Positions 1 through 8,875 of a stretch of DNA of 64,000 nucleotides are shown here, one piece after another. Position 1 is the first letter of the stretch. Every line of letters begins with the position of its first letter. Under the pieces are notes generated by a model. It saw only the letters and a list, made by a program, of their open reading frames with translations, had not been told where the DNA came from and ran no database searches. A program made the translations under genes and the position numbers. Source of the DNA: Cohnella sp. WQ 127256 (GTDB lineage: Bacteria > Bacillota > Bacilli > Paenibacillales > Paenibacillaceae); assembly GCF_024519285.1 (NCBI RefSeq), contig NZ_JAMZCY010000005.1, forward strand, positions 62,001 to 126,000. The letters are read 5' to 3'.

Positions 1-888
1 CCTTATTATTATGGAACATACCGAGTAGAATACACGAATTTGCGAGGCGACAAGAAGCAATTGCAGCCGCTTATCGATGTGACCTTGCGTCAGGATTCTC
101 CTTCAATTATGCGGAAATATGAGTTTGACGGGTATGATATTTTTCTATTTCTGAAGGACAGCTATCGCTTTAGCAAAGGCTATGATGGCGGGACACGAGA
201 AATGCTAGCCTACGCGATTACGAAGCAGGGAGAGTCGTTCCCGCTAGAGTTTCAATATATTCATGATGCGAAAGGGTTGCAGCGCTCATTGGTTCTCGAA
301 TTTAATGATAATGTACCGATTGAACGTGATGGGGCAAATCTCATTGTTCAAACGTTCATGGATCATCGTAACAATAAGCTAATTGTGAGGCCAAGCTTAG
401 AGAAACGGGCACTGATCGTTGTCGATGCAGGTGATCGATCAGCCGAGTACGAGCAATTGGTGAAGATTACGAGCCGTTATTCGAATAGAATAGAGCAAGC
501 TTTAGGACTTGAGGAAATCAATTTGCCCGACGGGAAAATGGACTTAAAGCCATTAAGGGCATTGTTCACCGATCAAGCATGGAACAACCCGGGCTTCCAG
601 CATTTGAAGAAGGATTTTGCCACAAGCAAGCAAAAGGGCAACTCCTCCAGAGCATTCGCATGGGAGCCCGTTGATGCCCAATTTGTCTCTCCGGATACGA
701 TTCGCTTTACGTTCACACTTAATTTGTGGTATGCCATTGGACTCGCAGCGCATTTAGAGGTGGGGTTAAAGCTGGTGGATGGCAAATGGATGATCTATGA
801 TTTAGGGTCGCTTGAAACCGAGAAGTTAGAGGGCTTTCCTGGCTATAATGGTCTGATAATACGGGATCCGCTTGAGCTAACAAATTAA
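1..888 (+). CDS. Hypothetical protein, 5' end outside the window
   Basis: The frame is open from base 1 and reads through to a TAA at 886-888, so the gene begins upstream and about 295 C-terminal residues are visible. A TTG at 40 is an internal codon rather than a supported start, because no Shine-Dalgarno sequence precedes it. I do not recognise the family. The last 70 residues (FAWEPVDAQF onward, ending VDGKWMIYDLG) have the alternating strand look of an NTF2-like or DUF4878-type domain, but this is only an impression. No membrane segment is obvious in the visible part. The next gene follows after 18 bp behind a GAGGAG Shine-Dalgarno, so the two are probably co-transcribed. Confidence 0.7.
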   Translation, partial: PYYYGTYRVEYTNLRGDKKQLQPLIDVTLRQDSPSIMRKYEFDGYDIFLFLKDSYRFSKGYDGGTREMLAYAITKQGESFPLEFQYIHDAKGLQRSLVLEFNDNVPIERDGANLIVQTFMDHRNNKLIVRPSLEKRALIVVDAGDRSAEYEQLVKITSRYSNRIEQALGLEEINLPDGKMDLKPLRALFTDQAWNNPGFQHLKKDFATSKQKGNSSRAFAWEPVDAQFVSPDTIRFTFTLNLWYAIGLAAHLEVGLKLVDGKWMIYDLGSLETEKLEGFPGYNGLIIRDPLELTN

Positions 889-906
889 GAAGAGGAGACG
901 GTTGAA

Positions 907-1392
907 ATGAAAATTTACTTTCGGGACAACTTTTTCAATAGCGGGCGGACGGAAATCCTGAGCGAGAGCAATGAATATGTGGGAGAGGTTGATTTGCGCA
1001 GTTCATTTGGTTCAGCCCTTGATGTCTATGGTGTAGACGGAGGTCACCTGTATGGGGGCAAGTTTCCAATGCTGTCATACAAATGGATTGTGACTGGGCC
1101 AGGCGGGGTGGAATGGGGTCAATTGAGGTACAGAATGTCCTTTTTGTCTAAGCGTTACGAGTATGATAGCTTTACAAGGGGCGTATACGAAATTACCTCC
1201 CCGGCATTCTCACGGGAATATGAGATTCATGATGAGAAGGGGGTTCTTGCAGCCACTTTCCAAAAAGAGAGCGGTTGGTTCGAAGCATCCGCTTATTGCT
1301 TGACTACCTTTTCGGATGATGTAGATAGCTATGAATGGATTTCCGTTGTTCTTGGTATGCACGAGATCCAGAAACGGCATCGTAGCAATTAA
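907..1392 (+). CDS. Tubby/LURP-like C-terminal domain protein (putative)
   Basis: This 161-residue protein starts with ATG after GAGGAG. It reads as a string of short beta strands (for example MKIYFRDNFF, YEITSPAFSREYEIHDEKG, VLAATFQKESGWFEAS) with regular turns and one hydrophobic stretch near the C-terminus (YEWISVVLGMHEIQK). That pattern fits the tubby/LURP-one-like fold found in short Firmicute proteins of the YxjI type, in which a strand barrel wraps a central helix. The function of these bacterial proteins is not settled. It follows the preceding truncated gene by 18 bp, which suggests one transcript. A hairpin at 1474-1520 probably ends it. The assignment rests on pattern only. Confidence 0.6.
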   Translation: MKIYFRDNFFNSGRTEILSESNEYVGEVDLRSSFGSALDVYGVDGGHLYGGKFPMLSYKWIVTGPGGVEWGQLRYRMSFLSKRYEYDSFTRGVYEITSPAFSREYEIHDEKGVLAATFQKESGWFEASAYCLTTFSDDVDSYEWISVVLGMHEIQKRHRSN

Positions 1393-1473
1393 TTGGTCAT
1401 AGATCCCTTTCTCAGATCAGAATTAATTTCGCCCATAGGAGTAGCACAAGGGTACCTGAACGGATGTCTTTTG

Positions 1474-1520
1474 TTCGCCCTATAGATTGATAAGGGGAAC
1501 CTCATCATCTATAGGACGAA
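1474..1520. terminator. Bidirectional hairpin between convergent genes
   Basis: Two arms of about 21 bases (TTCGCCCTATAGATTGATAAGG and its near-complement ending ATCTATAGGACGAA) form a long stem with a short GGAA-type loop. It lies between a plus-strand gene ending at 1392 and a minus-strand gene ending at 1573. The flanking A/T tracts are short, so it is a plausible but not textbook two-way terminator. Confidence 0.5.
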
Positions 1521-1572
1521 ATTTATGATATTACTCGCTACACTTTAGGCTTTGTTTCATATCCCGACCTTG

Positions 1573-2988
1573 TTAATCATCCAGTTGATTTTTCGGAAGC
1601 CTTACTTGGAACAAGGTTTCTGTATGAGGATCGCTACTTAAGTGTACGCTCCCGTGATGAGATTCTACGATCTCTCGGACGATGGACAGTCCGAATCCGA
1701 ATCCATCGCCTCTTCTTCCCCCATCAACACGATAGAACCGTTCAAAGATGCGCTCTTGATCCTCAGGCGCGATTCCTCTGCCTCGATCTTTGACGGAAAT
1801 GTACACTTCATCCTCATCATCCGTTAATCCGATTCCGAGGTAATGCCCATCATTCCCATATCGAATGGCATTGTCCAGCAAGTTGCGGAAGGCTCGTTCG
1901 ATAAGAGCCTCATTCATATCAATTTCCACGTCTTTATCGGGGATGTCCACTTCGATCGTGAAGCCCTGTCCATCCAAAATCAACAGGTAATCCGCAGTAA
2001 TCTTCCTCATCATTTCAGACAAGTTGTGGGGTGAGAAATGGAGCTCGAGTACATCCTCTTCCTGCCGCGAGATGTCCAGCAGTTGATCCAGCAAATTATC
2101 CATGTAACGGGATCGCTGCAGAATGATTTTCGCAGCGGCCTGAAGCTTGTTCTCGTCTTTATAGGCGCCGATGCGAATCGTTTCGGCATAGCCCAGAATG
2201 ATAGTTAGTGGTGTTCGCAGATCGTGAGAAAGATTGGACAGCAGTAGCTTGCGCCTGTTTTCGAATTGCTTGATTTGACCGGCCTGGCTTTGAATCCGAT
2301 GCGCCATCTCATTATAATGCCGAGTAAGCTGCCCGATCTCATCCTTCGACTTATCGTCCAACACGATAACATCACTTCGGAAATTGACTTGATTGAGTGC
2401 TTTATTCAGCTTGCCTATGCGCCGATTAATAGAGGAGAAAAACCATAGAGATAGAAGATACGGCACTAGGGCGGATAATAGGAAAGGCAGGATTAACGTA
2501 TAAATGACCTTATTCGTACGTACATAGAAGAAGTACTGCCCTTCTTGCATCGCTTCGCTTGGCAAACTTAAGAGCAAATAATAGGACTGCTCAGATGGGG
2601 GAAAGGAATAAACGAGCGTTACCGGTTCGTCGGCGCCCCAAAGATTGTTGGGCATATTCACCATACGATCCACCAGTTGCTTGAAGTCGTAACGCTCAGA
2701 TTCGCCTGAAGTATCATAGATTACCGTCCCATCAGGAGCGATCCATTCCAGGCGTAAGTCCGGATTCCGGCTATGAACGGAATCGAGTAATGGCTGAAGG
2801 TTATCTTTATCGAAAGCACCTTGCTTCTCGATTGAATTTAGTGTCTCATTAGAAATGGCGTTCAACTTTTCTAAATTGTAGCCCTTGGCCCAAATTGAAC
2901 CTACAACAATAGAAAGCAAAATAAACAGAACCAAGCTGCTCGCGGCGCTGACCAGCATGATGACCCATAGCTTTGTGCGGCTTTTCAT
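1573..2988 (-). CDS. Sensor histidine kinase (HAMP/HisKA type)
   Basis: This 471-residue membrane kinase phosphorylates the response regulator encoded just upstream. A transmembrane helix (about residues 8-31) and a second one (about 161-186) enclose an extracytoplasmic sensor segment. A HAMP linker follows to about residue 240. The HisKA motif LSHDLRTPL carries the phospho-accepting His255. The C-terminal ATPase domain shows an N box (NLLDNAIRYG), a G1 box (DRGRGIAPED) and a G2 box (GFGFGLSIVREI). The start ATG overlaps the regulator stop by 4 bp (ATGA), so translation is coupled. The signal sensed is not evident from the sequence. Confidence 0.93.
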   Translation of the reverse strand: MKSRTKLWVIMLVSAASSLVLFILLSIVVGSIWAKGYNLEKLNAISNETLNSIEKQGAFDKDNLQPLLDSVHSRNPDLRLEWIAPDGTVIYDTSGESERYDFKQLVDRMVNMPNNLWGADEPVTLVYSFPPSEQSYYLLLSLPSEAMQEGQYFFYVRTNKVIYTLILPFLLSALVPYLLSLWFFSSINRRIGKLNKALNQVNFRSDVIVLDDKSKDEIGQLTRHYNEMAHRIQSQAGQIKQFENRRKLLLSNLSHDLRTPLTIILGYAETIRIGAYKDENKLQAAAKIILQRSRYMDNLLDQLLDISRQEEDVLELHFSPHNLSEMMRKITADYLLILDGQGFTIEVDIPDKDVEIDMNEALIERAFRNLLDNAIRYGNDGHYLGIGLTDDEDEVYISVKDRGRGIAPEDQERIFERFYRVDGGRRGDGFGFGLSIVREIVESHHGSVHLSSDPHTETLFQVRLPKNQLDD

Positions 2989-3674
2989 CGTCCATCTCCT
3001 GAAAATCGATATCCGATACCACGTACAGAATGAAGGTGAATGGGAGAATCGGCAGTGTTTTCGAGCAACGTGCGAAGCCGATTAATAAAAACATTCAAGT
3101 TATTGTTGTCAATTTTGTCATGTTTCCAAATATGTTGGTAGATGTGTTTCCTGGTCAGCGTGCGATCGGGATTTGTCATAAATAATTGCAGAAGCTCGCA
3201 TTCAATCTCAGTTAATAGGTGCTTTACCTCACCATTGTCCAGAACTAAATTGTCTACATCGAGAACCAGATTGTTTAATCGAATGAGCTCGGACTGTTGC
3301 GGCGTATGGGAACTATACCTCCTTAATTGGGCTTGAACACGAGCAACCAGCTCCATCGGACTAAATGGCTTTGTGATATAATCATCCGCTCCTAAGCCGA
3401 GTGTGTCCACCTTATCCTGTACCTCTCTTCTAGCGCTAAGTGCAATAACGAGCAATTGCGAGCTGGTTTTGCGCAAATAGTGAAGCACCTCGAAGCCATT
3501 CCCATCATCCATCATTAAGTCCAAGATCATTAACTCAATGGGATGCTCCTGGATCCGCTCAATCGCCTGCCGTCCCGATTCGGCTTCTATAATTTCCAAG
3601 TCCGCTCGCTCCAAGTGAATGCGAATTAGCGCACGAATGTCAGGTTCGTCATCAACAATTAGAATTTGACTCAT
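2985..3674 (-). CDS. OmpR-family response regulator
   Basis: The 229-residue protein has an N-terminal receiver domain (acidic pair Asp8-Asp9, phospho-acceptor Asp52 in ILDLMM, conserved Lys in ITKPFS) and a C-terminal winged helix of the OmpR/PhoB type (residues about 130-225, ending VRGIGYRF). I place the start at the ATG giving MSQILIVDDE, because GGAGAG lies 11 bases before it. A longer reading from a TTG at 3713 adds 13 residues without a family match. It is the partner of the kinase it overlaps. The target genes are unknown; the divergent MarR locus about 120 bp away is the nearest candidate. Confidence 0.93.
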   Translation of the reverse strand: MSQILIVDDEPDIRALIRIHLERADLEIIEAESGRQAIERIQEHPIELMILDLMMDDGNGFEVLHYLRKTSSQLLVIALSARREVQDKVDTLGLGADDYITKPFSPMELVARVQAQLRRYSSHTPQQSELIRLNNLVLDVDNLVLDNGEVKHLLTEIECELLQLFMTNPDRTLTRKHIYQHIWKHDKIDNNNLNVFINRLRTLLENTADSPIHLHSVRGIGYRFSGDGR

Positions 3675-3792
3675 TGTTTCGCCCGCTCTCCGTAGTAATA
3701 ATTGTCTCTCCAATCATATCAATCCTAATAGGAAAAAAAAACAAGAATAATGTATCGATTGGTCGAAAGGAAAGATACTTGAAAGAGGTTTC

Positions 3793-3822
3793 TTGACAAT
3801 TAATAAGTTTAGATACTAAACT
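3793..3822 (+). promoter_or_regulatory. Promoter with MarR palindrome over the -10 region
   Basis: TTGACA at 3793-3798 is followed after 18 bp by TAAACT at 3817-3822. A perfect 17-bp palindrome, AGTTTAG-ATA-CTAAACT (3806-3822), covers the -10 region. The same motif recurs with one change at 4308-4324. The predicted transcription start falls on or next to the A of the ATG at 3829, so the mRNA may be leaderless. The binding protein is inferred to be the MarR product encoded here. Confidence 0.65.
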
Positions 3823-3828
3823 ATAGCT

Positions 3829-4293
3829 ATGGATAATAACAATAGATCAGAATCTAGCGCTATGAATAATGGAAGTAATGGAAGTCGTAGTCTGGGAAGA
3901 TTGTTTTTGCAACTAAGACGCCTCGAACGCCAGCCTCAAGCCTTTGGAAATGCCGGGTCTATAACGCCAAGTGAAATTCATACGATCGAGGGGATTGGAT
4001 ACGAAGGTGCTATTCTAATGAATGAGCTTGCCACCCGTCTAGGTGTTACGAAGGGTGCAGTTTCGCAGCTCATTGTACGTCTGGAGTCGAAACATTTGGT
4101 AACACGTTCGTCATATCCACATGATTCGAGAGCGACCTTGATTTCACTTACCGAAAAGGGGAAGGAAGCTTATCAGGCTCACGAAGAAATGCATATCCAA
4201 TTTTACGATCAGCTTCGCTCTCAGTTAAGTGAACAGGAAATTGAAATATTCGAGAAGTGTATTGGGAAATTAAATGATTTTCTACAAAAATAA
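3829..4293 (+). CDS. MarR-family transcriptional regulator
   Basis: This 154-residue regulator has the MarR layout: an N-terminal dimer helix (SLGRLFLQLRRLERQ), a winged helix from about residue 60 to 110 (MNELATRLGVTKGAVSQLIVRLESKHLVTRSSYPHD), the wing DSRATLISLTEKG, and C-terminal dimer helices. The first residues are rich in Asn and Ser. No Shine-Dalgarno lies before the ATG at 3829, and the next in-frame ATG at 3862 has none either. With the promoter spacing this suggests a leaderless message beginning at 3829. The palindrome over its own -10 box implies autorepression, and the second palindrome implies control of the downstream oxidoreductase. The inducing ligand is unknown. Confidence 0.88.
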   Translation: MDNNNRSESSAMNNGSNGSRSLGRLFLQLRRLERQPQAFGNAGSITPSEIHTIEGIGYEGAILMNELATRLGVTKGAVSQLIVRLESKHLVTRSSYPHDSRATLISLTEKGKEAYQAHEEMHIQFYDQLRSQLSEQEIEIFEKCIGKLNDFLQK

Positions 4294-4298
4294 TTTTT

Positions 4299-4329
4299 TT
4301 GTCATTTAGTTTAGATACTATACTATATT
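4299..4329 (+). promoter_or_regulatory. Second MarR operator with promoter elements
   Basis: AGTTTAG-ATA-CTATACT at 4308-4324 differs from the upstream operator by one base. Possible promoter boxes are TTGTCA at 4299-4304 and TATATT at 4324-4329 (spacing 19) or TATACT at 4319-4324. The site lies 15 bp after the marR stop and about 50 bp before the next start. Confidence 0.6.
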
Positions 4330-4375
4330 GAATTCGGAGTCATAAGCGTTCTAGTGTGCAAAAGGAGGAACAAAT

Positions 4376-5452
4376 ATGAGGGAGTACATCGTTGTCATTG
4401 GCGGATACGGCCATGTGGGGCAAACAATATGCAGGGAACTGGGTGAATTATATCCAGGCAAGGTTTATGCAGCGGGAAGAAGTGTTGAGCGTGCGGAGCA
4501 ATTTACCCGTACAACTGATGGGAAGGTTAAACCTTTACAAATTCATCTAAAGGATGGGTTTGATCTTAATTTTACGAAACGAGTCAAGCTTGTCGTCATG
4601 TGTTTGGATCAAACGGATACCGCATTTGTAAGTTTCTGCTTCACAAATAAGATTCATTATGTGGACGTTTCAGCGAACGGCTCCTTCCTGACTCAGGTGG
4701 AAGATTTGCAGTCGGAAGCTAGAGCGAACGGCATAACGGCAATATTGAGTATTGGGCTTGCCCCGGGGCTGACGAACTTGATGTCTCTTCACGCCAAAAA
4801 TTTGATGGATCAAGTGAATAACATAGACATCTCCATTATGCTTGGATTGGGAGATCAGCATGGGAAGGCGGCAATTGAATGGACTGTCGACAACCTCGGT
4901 ATGAATTTTGATGTCGTGAAGGAAGGCAAAAAAGTTACGGCTGCAAGTTTCACGGATGCCATCAAAACGGACTTTGGAGCCCCGTTCGGGTATAGAAAAG
5001 CTTATCGCTTCAATTTTTCGGATCAACACGTGCTGCCACACACACTTGGTGTGCCGTCCGTTTCCACGCGTCTTTGTTTCGATTCCTCTGCAGCTACTGG
5101 TTTGTTAGCATGGCTAAGAGTGACGGGAATATTCCGACTATTAAAGTTAAAGCCTATTCGCAAGGCTGCCGTTCAACTCTTCGGAAAGATGCGATTCGGA
5201 AAAGACATCTATGCCGTTAAAATCGACGCGCTAGGGAAAAAAGATCAAAAGGACATAAAGGTCGAGAGCTTCTTACAGGGCAGAAATGAAGCTCGAATTA
5301 CGAGCATGGTAGCCGCTTCTGTAGCCGGTTTTGTTTATCGCTCTGAGTTACCATATGGTGTATATCATATTGAACAGTTGTTTGATCTGGACAGTATTAT
5401 GCAATCTATTAGTCAGGAAGCCACCTACGAAACCCGAGTATCGGTATCCTGA
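4376..5452 (+). CDS. Saccharopine dehydrogenase-like NAD(P)-binding oxidoreductase
   Basis: The 358-residue protein begins behind a strong Shine-Dalgarno (AAAGGAGGA). Residues 5-15 (IVVIGGYGHVGQ) are a Rossmann dinucleotide-binding loop. The next stretches (VVMCLDQTDT, YVDVSANGSF, ILSIGLAPGLTNLM) match the saccharopine dehydrogenase NADP-binding family, whose members include trans-enoyl reductases and unassigned reductases. The exact substrate cannot be read off. It is preceded by a MarR operator, so it is probably induced with marR by a small hydrophobic or phenolic ligand (inference). The last 28 bp overlap, on the opposite strand, the 3' end of the next kinase gene, with no room for a separate terminator. 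Confidence 0.82.
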   Translation: MREYIVVIGGYGHVGQTICRELGELYPGKVYAAGRSVERAEQFTRTTDGKVKPLQIHLKDGFDLNFTKRVKLVVMCLDQTDTAFVSFCFTNKIHYVDVSANGSFLTQVEDLQSEARANGITAILSIGLAPGLTNLMSLHAKNLMDQVNNIDISIMLGLGDQHGKAAIEWTVDNLGMNFDVVKEGKKVTAASFTDAIKTDFGAPFGYRKAYRFNFSDQHVLPHTLGVPSVSTRLCFDSSAATGLLAWLRVTGIFRLLKLKPIRKAAVQLFGKMRFGKDIYAVKIDALGKKDQKDIKVESFLQGRNEARITSMVAASVAGFVYRSELPYGVYHIEQLFDLDSIMQSISQEATYETRVSVS

Positions 5453-7224
5453 ACGGGGATTCTGACCGTCACCTTCGTCCCTGCGCCAACGCTGCTTTCA
5501 ACTGTTATACCGAAAGGGTAACCGAAGATGAGCTCAAGGCGGTTATGAATGTTACGCATTCCATAGCCGCCGATTTTTTTCTTGAGCGTTCCGTCCAGAA
5601 TGCCTCGCAGGGTACCGTCCTCCATTCCGATCCCGTCATCCTCCACAATTAATTCAATGGTGTCTCCGTCTAATTTCGCACGAATCCCTATCGTTCCTAT
5701 TTGTGTCTCTTTCTCCATGATCCCGTGTAGAATCGCATTTTCGACAAGCGGTTGAAGCAGGAGCTTCAGTGTTCGATAGTCCATCAGCTCTTCGGCCACA
5801 TCGATCCGCAGTTCGATCTTATCGCGGAATCTCATATTCTGTATTCGCACGTATGCAGACACATGCTCTATCTCATTGCGAATGGAGATGAAATCTTCCC
5901 CGTTGCTTAAGCTGAGCTTATAGAAATCGGAGAGAGAGGTAATTAACACCCGAATATCATCCGCATTGTATTTCATGGCTAGCCAATTGGCCATATCCAA
6001 TGTGTTGTAGAGGAAATGGGGGTTAATCTGTGCTTGGAGAGCTTTAAGCTCCATGTTCTTCACATCCAAGCCAAGCTGAAATTTATCAGCTGCGAGATCA
6101 TCGATCCGGGTGATCATCCGGTTAAATGTCGTGGTTAGCTCCCCAATCTCATCGTTATTCTTAGGATCAAGATTAGGCTTGAAGTTATCAACGCCCACTT
6201 TTCTCATATTTTTGGTTAGCTTTCGTATACGGATTGTCCCTGATGCCGATACCCAGAATGCGAGCGGGAAGGTCATGGCCGCGACGAACAGAAAAATGAC
6301 GAGCATTTGATTACGCGATTTCTGGGCGATTTCAACAATATCATTGTGAGGCACGACGAGGATAAACCGCCAATCCGTATGCTCGACAGGTACGGTTCCG
6401 ATCAATGTTTTCTCGCCGCCGAGCGTAACGGTTTCGAAATCCTCACTGTTGTTTTTTATTCCTTCGAGCGCTTGAATAACGTTATCTAGATTCGAGACTC
6501 GTTCTTGGCTAGAGCTGGCGATTAATTCGTTCCGACTATTGACGAGTAGTGCGGATGTAGATTTGGTAAAAAGCGCTTGATCCAATATTTGCACAAGCCC
6601 TTCCTTGGGCATCTGAGCTCGGAGCAAACCTGCGAAATCCGTATTGTCCAAAGGACTCGGTACCTTTCGGAAAAAGGAAATTGTATCACCATCATTCGGT
6701 GAGACGAGTTCCGAAGAAATCCAAAGGTAGGGCTTCTCATTTCTAATCAACCGTTGAAGCCAAGGCTCAGCTTGAACATCCTCCAGACGAAGAAATTGGT
6801 CCGTCGCTTGTATGGATGCCATACCGTCTCTCATGTATAGGCTAATGTTCTGGATATCCGGATTCGTCTGAACGTTATAGATCAACTGGTTAAATACATA
6901 CTCATCTAGTAGCCAGTTCCCTATGTTCTCTTGATAGACTTCGGCTTTTTTGGCAACAATCGCTTGGATGGTGTCGTGAATGACCATGATATCAACAACT
7001 TTGCGGATGGAGCTGGTTTTATAGTTGAGGAATGAACGGGATTGTTCTAGGACGACCTCTAAGGAGTATCTCGCCTGTTTTTCTGTGTCACCTGCCGTAA
7101 TATAAGAATTCACCAGGATGAACAGACCGGACGAGACGATTAGGATCAGTAAGAAGGAAATGAACATCTTGTTCTTGATGCTTAAATCGCGGAATGGGCG
7201 GAAGAGCCGATTCATAGCCGTCAC
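5425..7224 (-). CDS. YesM-type sensor histidine kinase (module A)
   Basis: This 599-residue kinase has a transmembrane helix at about 19-41, a large extracytoplasmic Cache-like sensor to about 300, a second helix at about 306-328, a HAMP segment, and the His_kinase domain with QAQINPHFLYNT (phospho-accepting His403). A HATPase domain ends the protein (LLQPLVENAILHGI, VEDDGIGM, GGYGMRNIHNRL). The family pairs with AraC-type YesN regulators to control carbohydrate uptake and use. Its start overlaps the upstream regulator by 4 bp (ATGA). A second in-frame ATG (MNRL) at 7215 is possible. It likely senses an oligosaccharide or a loaded binding protein of the divergent transporter. Confidence 0.93.
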   Translation of the reverse strand: MTAMNRLFRPFRDLSIKNKMFISFLLILIVSSGLFILVNSYITAGDTEKQARYSLEVVLEQSRSFLNYKTSSIRKVVDIMVIHDTIQAIVAKKAEVYQENIGNWLLDEYVFNQLIYNVQTNPDIQNISLYMRDGMASIQATDQFLRLEDVQAEPWLQRLIRNEKPYLWISSELVSPNDGDTISFFRKVPSPLDNTDFAGLLRAQMPKEGLVQILDQALFTKSTSALLVNSRNELIASSSQERVSNLDNVIQALEGIKNNSEDFETVTLGGEKTLIGTVPVEHTDWRFILVVPHNDIVEIAQKSRNQMLVIFLFVAAMTFPLAFWVSASGTIRIRKLTKNMRKVGVDNFKPNLDPKNNDEIGELTTTFNRMITRIDDLAADKFQLGLDVKNMELKALQAQINPHFLYNTLDMANWLAMKYNADDIRVLITSLSDFYKLSLSNGEDFISIRNEIEHVSAYVRIQNMRFRDKIELRIDVAEELMDYRTLKLLLQPLVENAILHGIMEKETQIGTIGIRAKLDGDTIELIVEDDGIGMEDGTLRGILDGTLKKKIGGYGMRNIHNRLELIFGYPFGITVESSVGAGTKVTVRIPVQDTDTRVS

Positions 7225-8786
7225 ATTCTTTCTCTGTATTGACTGGGTGTATACCCCGTCGACTTCTTAAACATAGACGAGAAGTAATTCGGATCGGTTA
7301 TGCCTATGGATAAAGCGATTTCGTATAGTTTGACGTGCCGGTCTTTAAGAAGCTCCTTAGCTCTTTCTAAGCGTAATTCCGTAATATATTCGTTGATCGT
7401 TTTGCCGGTTTCTTTCTTAAACAGGGCACACATATAGTTCTGGCTCAAGTAGGTATTATCTGCGATGGACCGAGTTGTAAGGTCCATATCTCCAAAGTGC
7501 TCCTTAATATAATGAATAACGGTACTAACCCTCGTATTAACCGCGGTATGCTCCTGAAATTGAGAGAATACGGCCTGCACATTGGCAATTACGTAATCAC
7601 GAAGAGAATCCAATGTTGAAATTTCGCCAACCTCTTGCCACAGAAACTTCTCCTCTTGCTGCGGATCCGTTCCTGTTAACCCTTTTTCTACTGCGAATTC
7701 ATGCAAGATCATTAGCAATCTAAAGTACGCATTTTTGACACGGCTAATTTCTGGATCACGCCAAGTTCTAATGTCAGCGGTTATTTGATCAATCATGGAG
7801 CTTATGGCAGATTCATCATCAGATCGGAGTGCCTGACGAAAATCAGGATAGAACTTTGCCGCAATTGCGGAAGGATCTATTCGGTTATCGGAGGGAGGCT
7901 CGGAGAAGACAAAGCCTGTTCCGAAATAAAATTGCGACTGGACAGCGGATAACGCGGAGAGACAGGAGTCTTTAATGCTGTCATTCGAGGTGGAGGGGTT
8001 CCCAATTCCGATAGAAAATGCGAGCTTATCTCCATAGAGAAGAAGGAGAGAGTATAGCAAATTTCTTGCCGTTTCTTTGAATTCGGAAGTAGATACGCGT
8101 TGTGCATTCACCAGACAGAATAATGTCTCGTTATCTGTATATCCGAAGAAATAATCTTGATCGTTGGCATTGTCGATCAAATCGGCTAATCGATCGGAGA
8201 TTTCTATATGCAGTGTTTCCTTTATTTTTAGTTCAGATTCTGATTTTACTGACAAGTGTATAGCCATTGATCGGACGGCAGTCATGCTGAATAATGCGGG
8301 TACGTGTTCACCGAACTCTTGTTGGAGCTCTTCATAAGGGAGGGCTTCTATAATGAGCTTGCATAGCATTCGGTGACGAATGACCGATTGCGTCAAGGTT
8401 CTGTTCGCTATTTCGGCTTGAATTTGGTAAACGCTTTCGCGAAGAGCCATAGTAAGCTCCTCGAGCTTAACGGGTTTCTCAACGTAGCTGATCGCTTTTA
8501 AGTGAATGGCAGATTTGAGATACTCCTTGTCGGAATAACCGCTAAGGAAAATGATTTTAACATGAGGATATTGCTCACGAGCAACGGTAGCGAATTCTAT
8601 ACCGTTCATTCGAGGCATCCGAACATCGCTGACGATAATGTCTGGAGTAAACTGCGTTAGTAATTCCAATGCCTCTAAGCCGTTAGATGCGGTCTTCACC
8701 TCGAGTACACCTAACTTATCCCATTCGATATAGCTTACTAAGCTCTCCGTCGTCAGAGGCTCGTCATCGACCAACAGTACTTTCAT
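7221..8786 (-). CDS. YesN-type response regulator, AraC output (module A)
   Basis: The 521-residue protein has a receiver domain (acidic pair Asp7-Asp8, phospho-acceptor Asp54 in IVSDVRMPRMNG), a long middle region typical of YesN proteins, and two helix-turn-helix motifs in the last 100 residues (IADNTYLSQNYMCALFKKE and YEIALSIGITDPNYFSSMF). The start giving MKVLLVDDE is chosen because GGAGGT lies 9 bases before it. A longer frame to 8873 lacks support. It is transcribed away from the transporter operon starting at 8995. The direct repeats at 8876-8903 are its probable target. Confidence 0.93.
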   Translation of the reverse strand: MKVLLVDDEPLTTESLVSYIEWDKLGVLEVKTASNGLEALELLTQFTPDIIVSDVRMPRMNGIEFATVAREQYPHVKIIFLSGYSDKEYLKSAIHLKAISYVEKPVKLEELTMALRESVYQIQAEIANRTLTQSVIRHRMLCKLIIEALPYEELQQEFGEHVPALFSMTAVRSMAIHLSVKSESELKIKETLHIEISDRLADLIDNANDQDYFFGYTDNETLFCLVNAQRVSTSEFKETARNLLYSLLLLYGDKLAFSIGIGNPSTSNDSIKDSCLSALSAVQSQFYFGTGFVFSEPPSDNRIDPSAIAAKFYPDFRQALRSDDESAISSMIDQITADIRTWRDPEISRVKNAYFRLLMILHEFAVEKGLTGTDPQQEEKFLWQEVGEISTLDSLRDYVIANVQAVFSQFQEHTAVNTRVSTVIHYIKEHFGDMDLTTRSIADNTYLSQNYMCALFKKETGKTINEYITELRLERAKELLKDRHVKLYEIALSIGITDPNYFSSMFKKSTGYTPSQYRERM

Positions 8787-8875
8787 CGTAACTGGACCTC
8801 CGTTTCCGAATTGTGTGCCTACAATATATCTCGGAATTGAAATAAGCGCAACACCATAATTGATAGTGCCCATTT

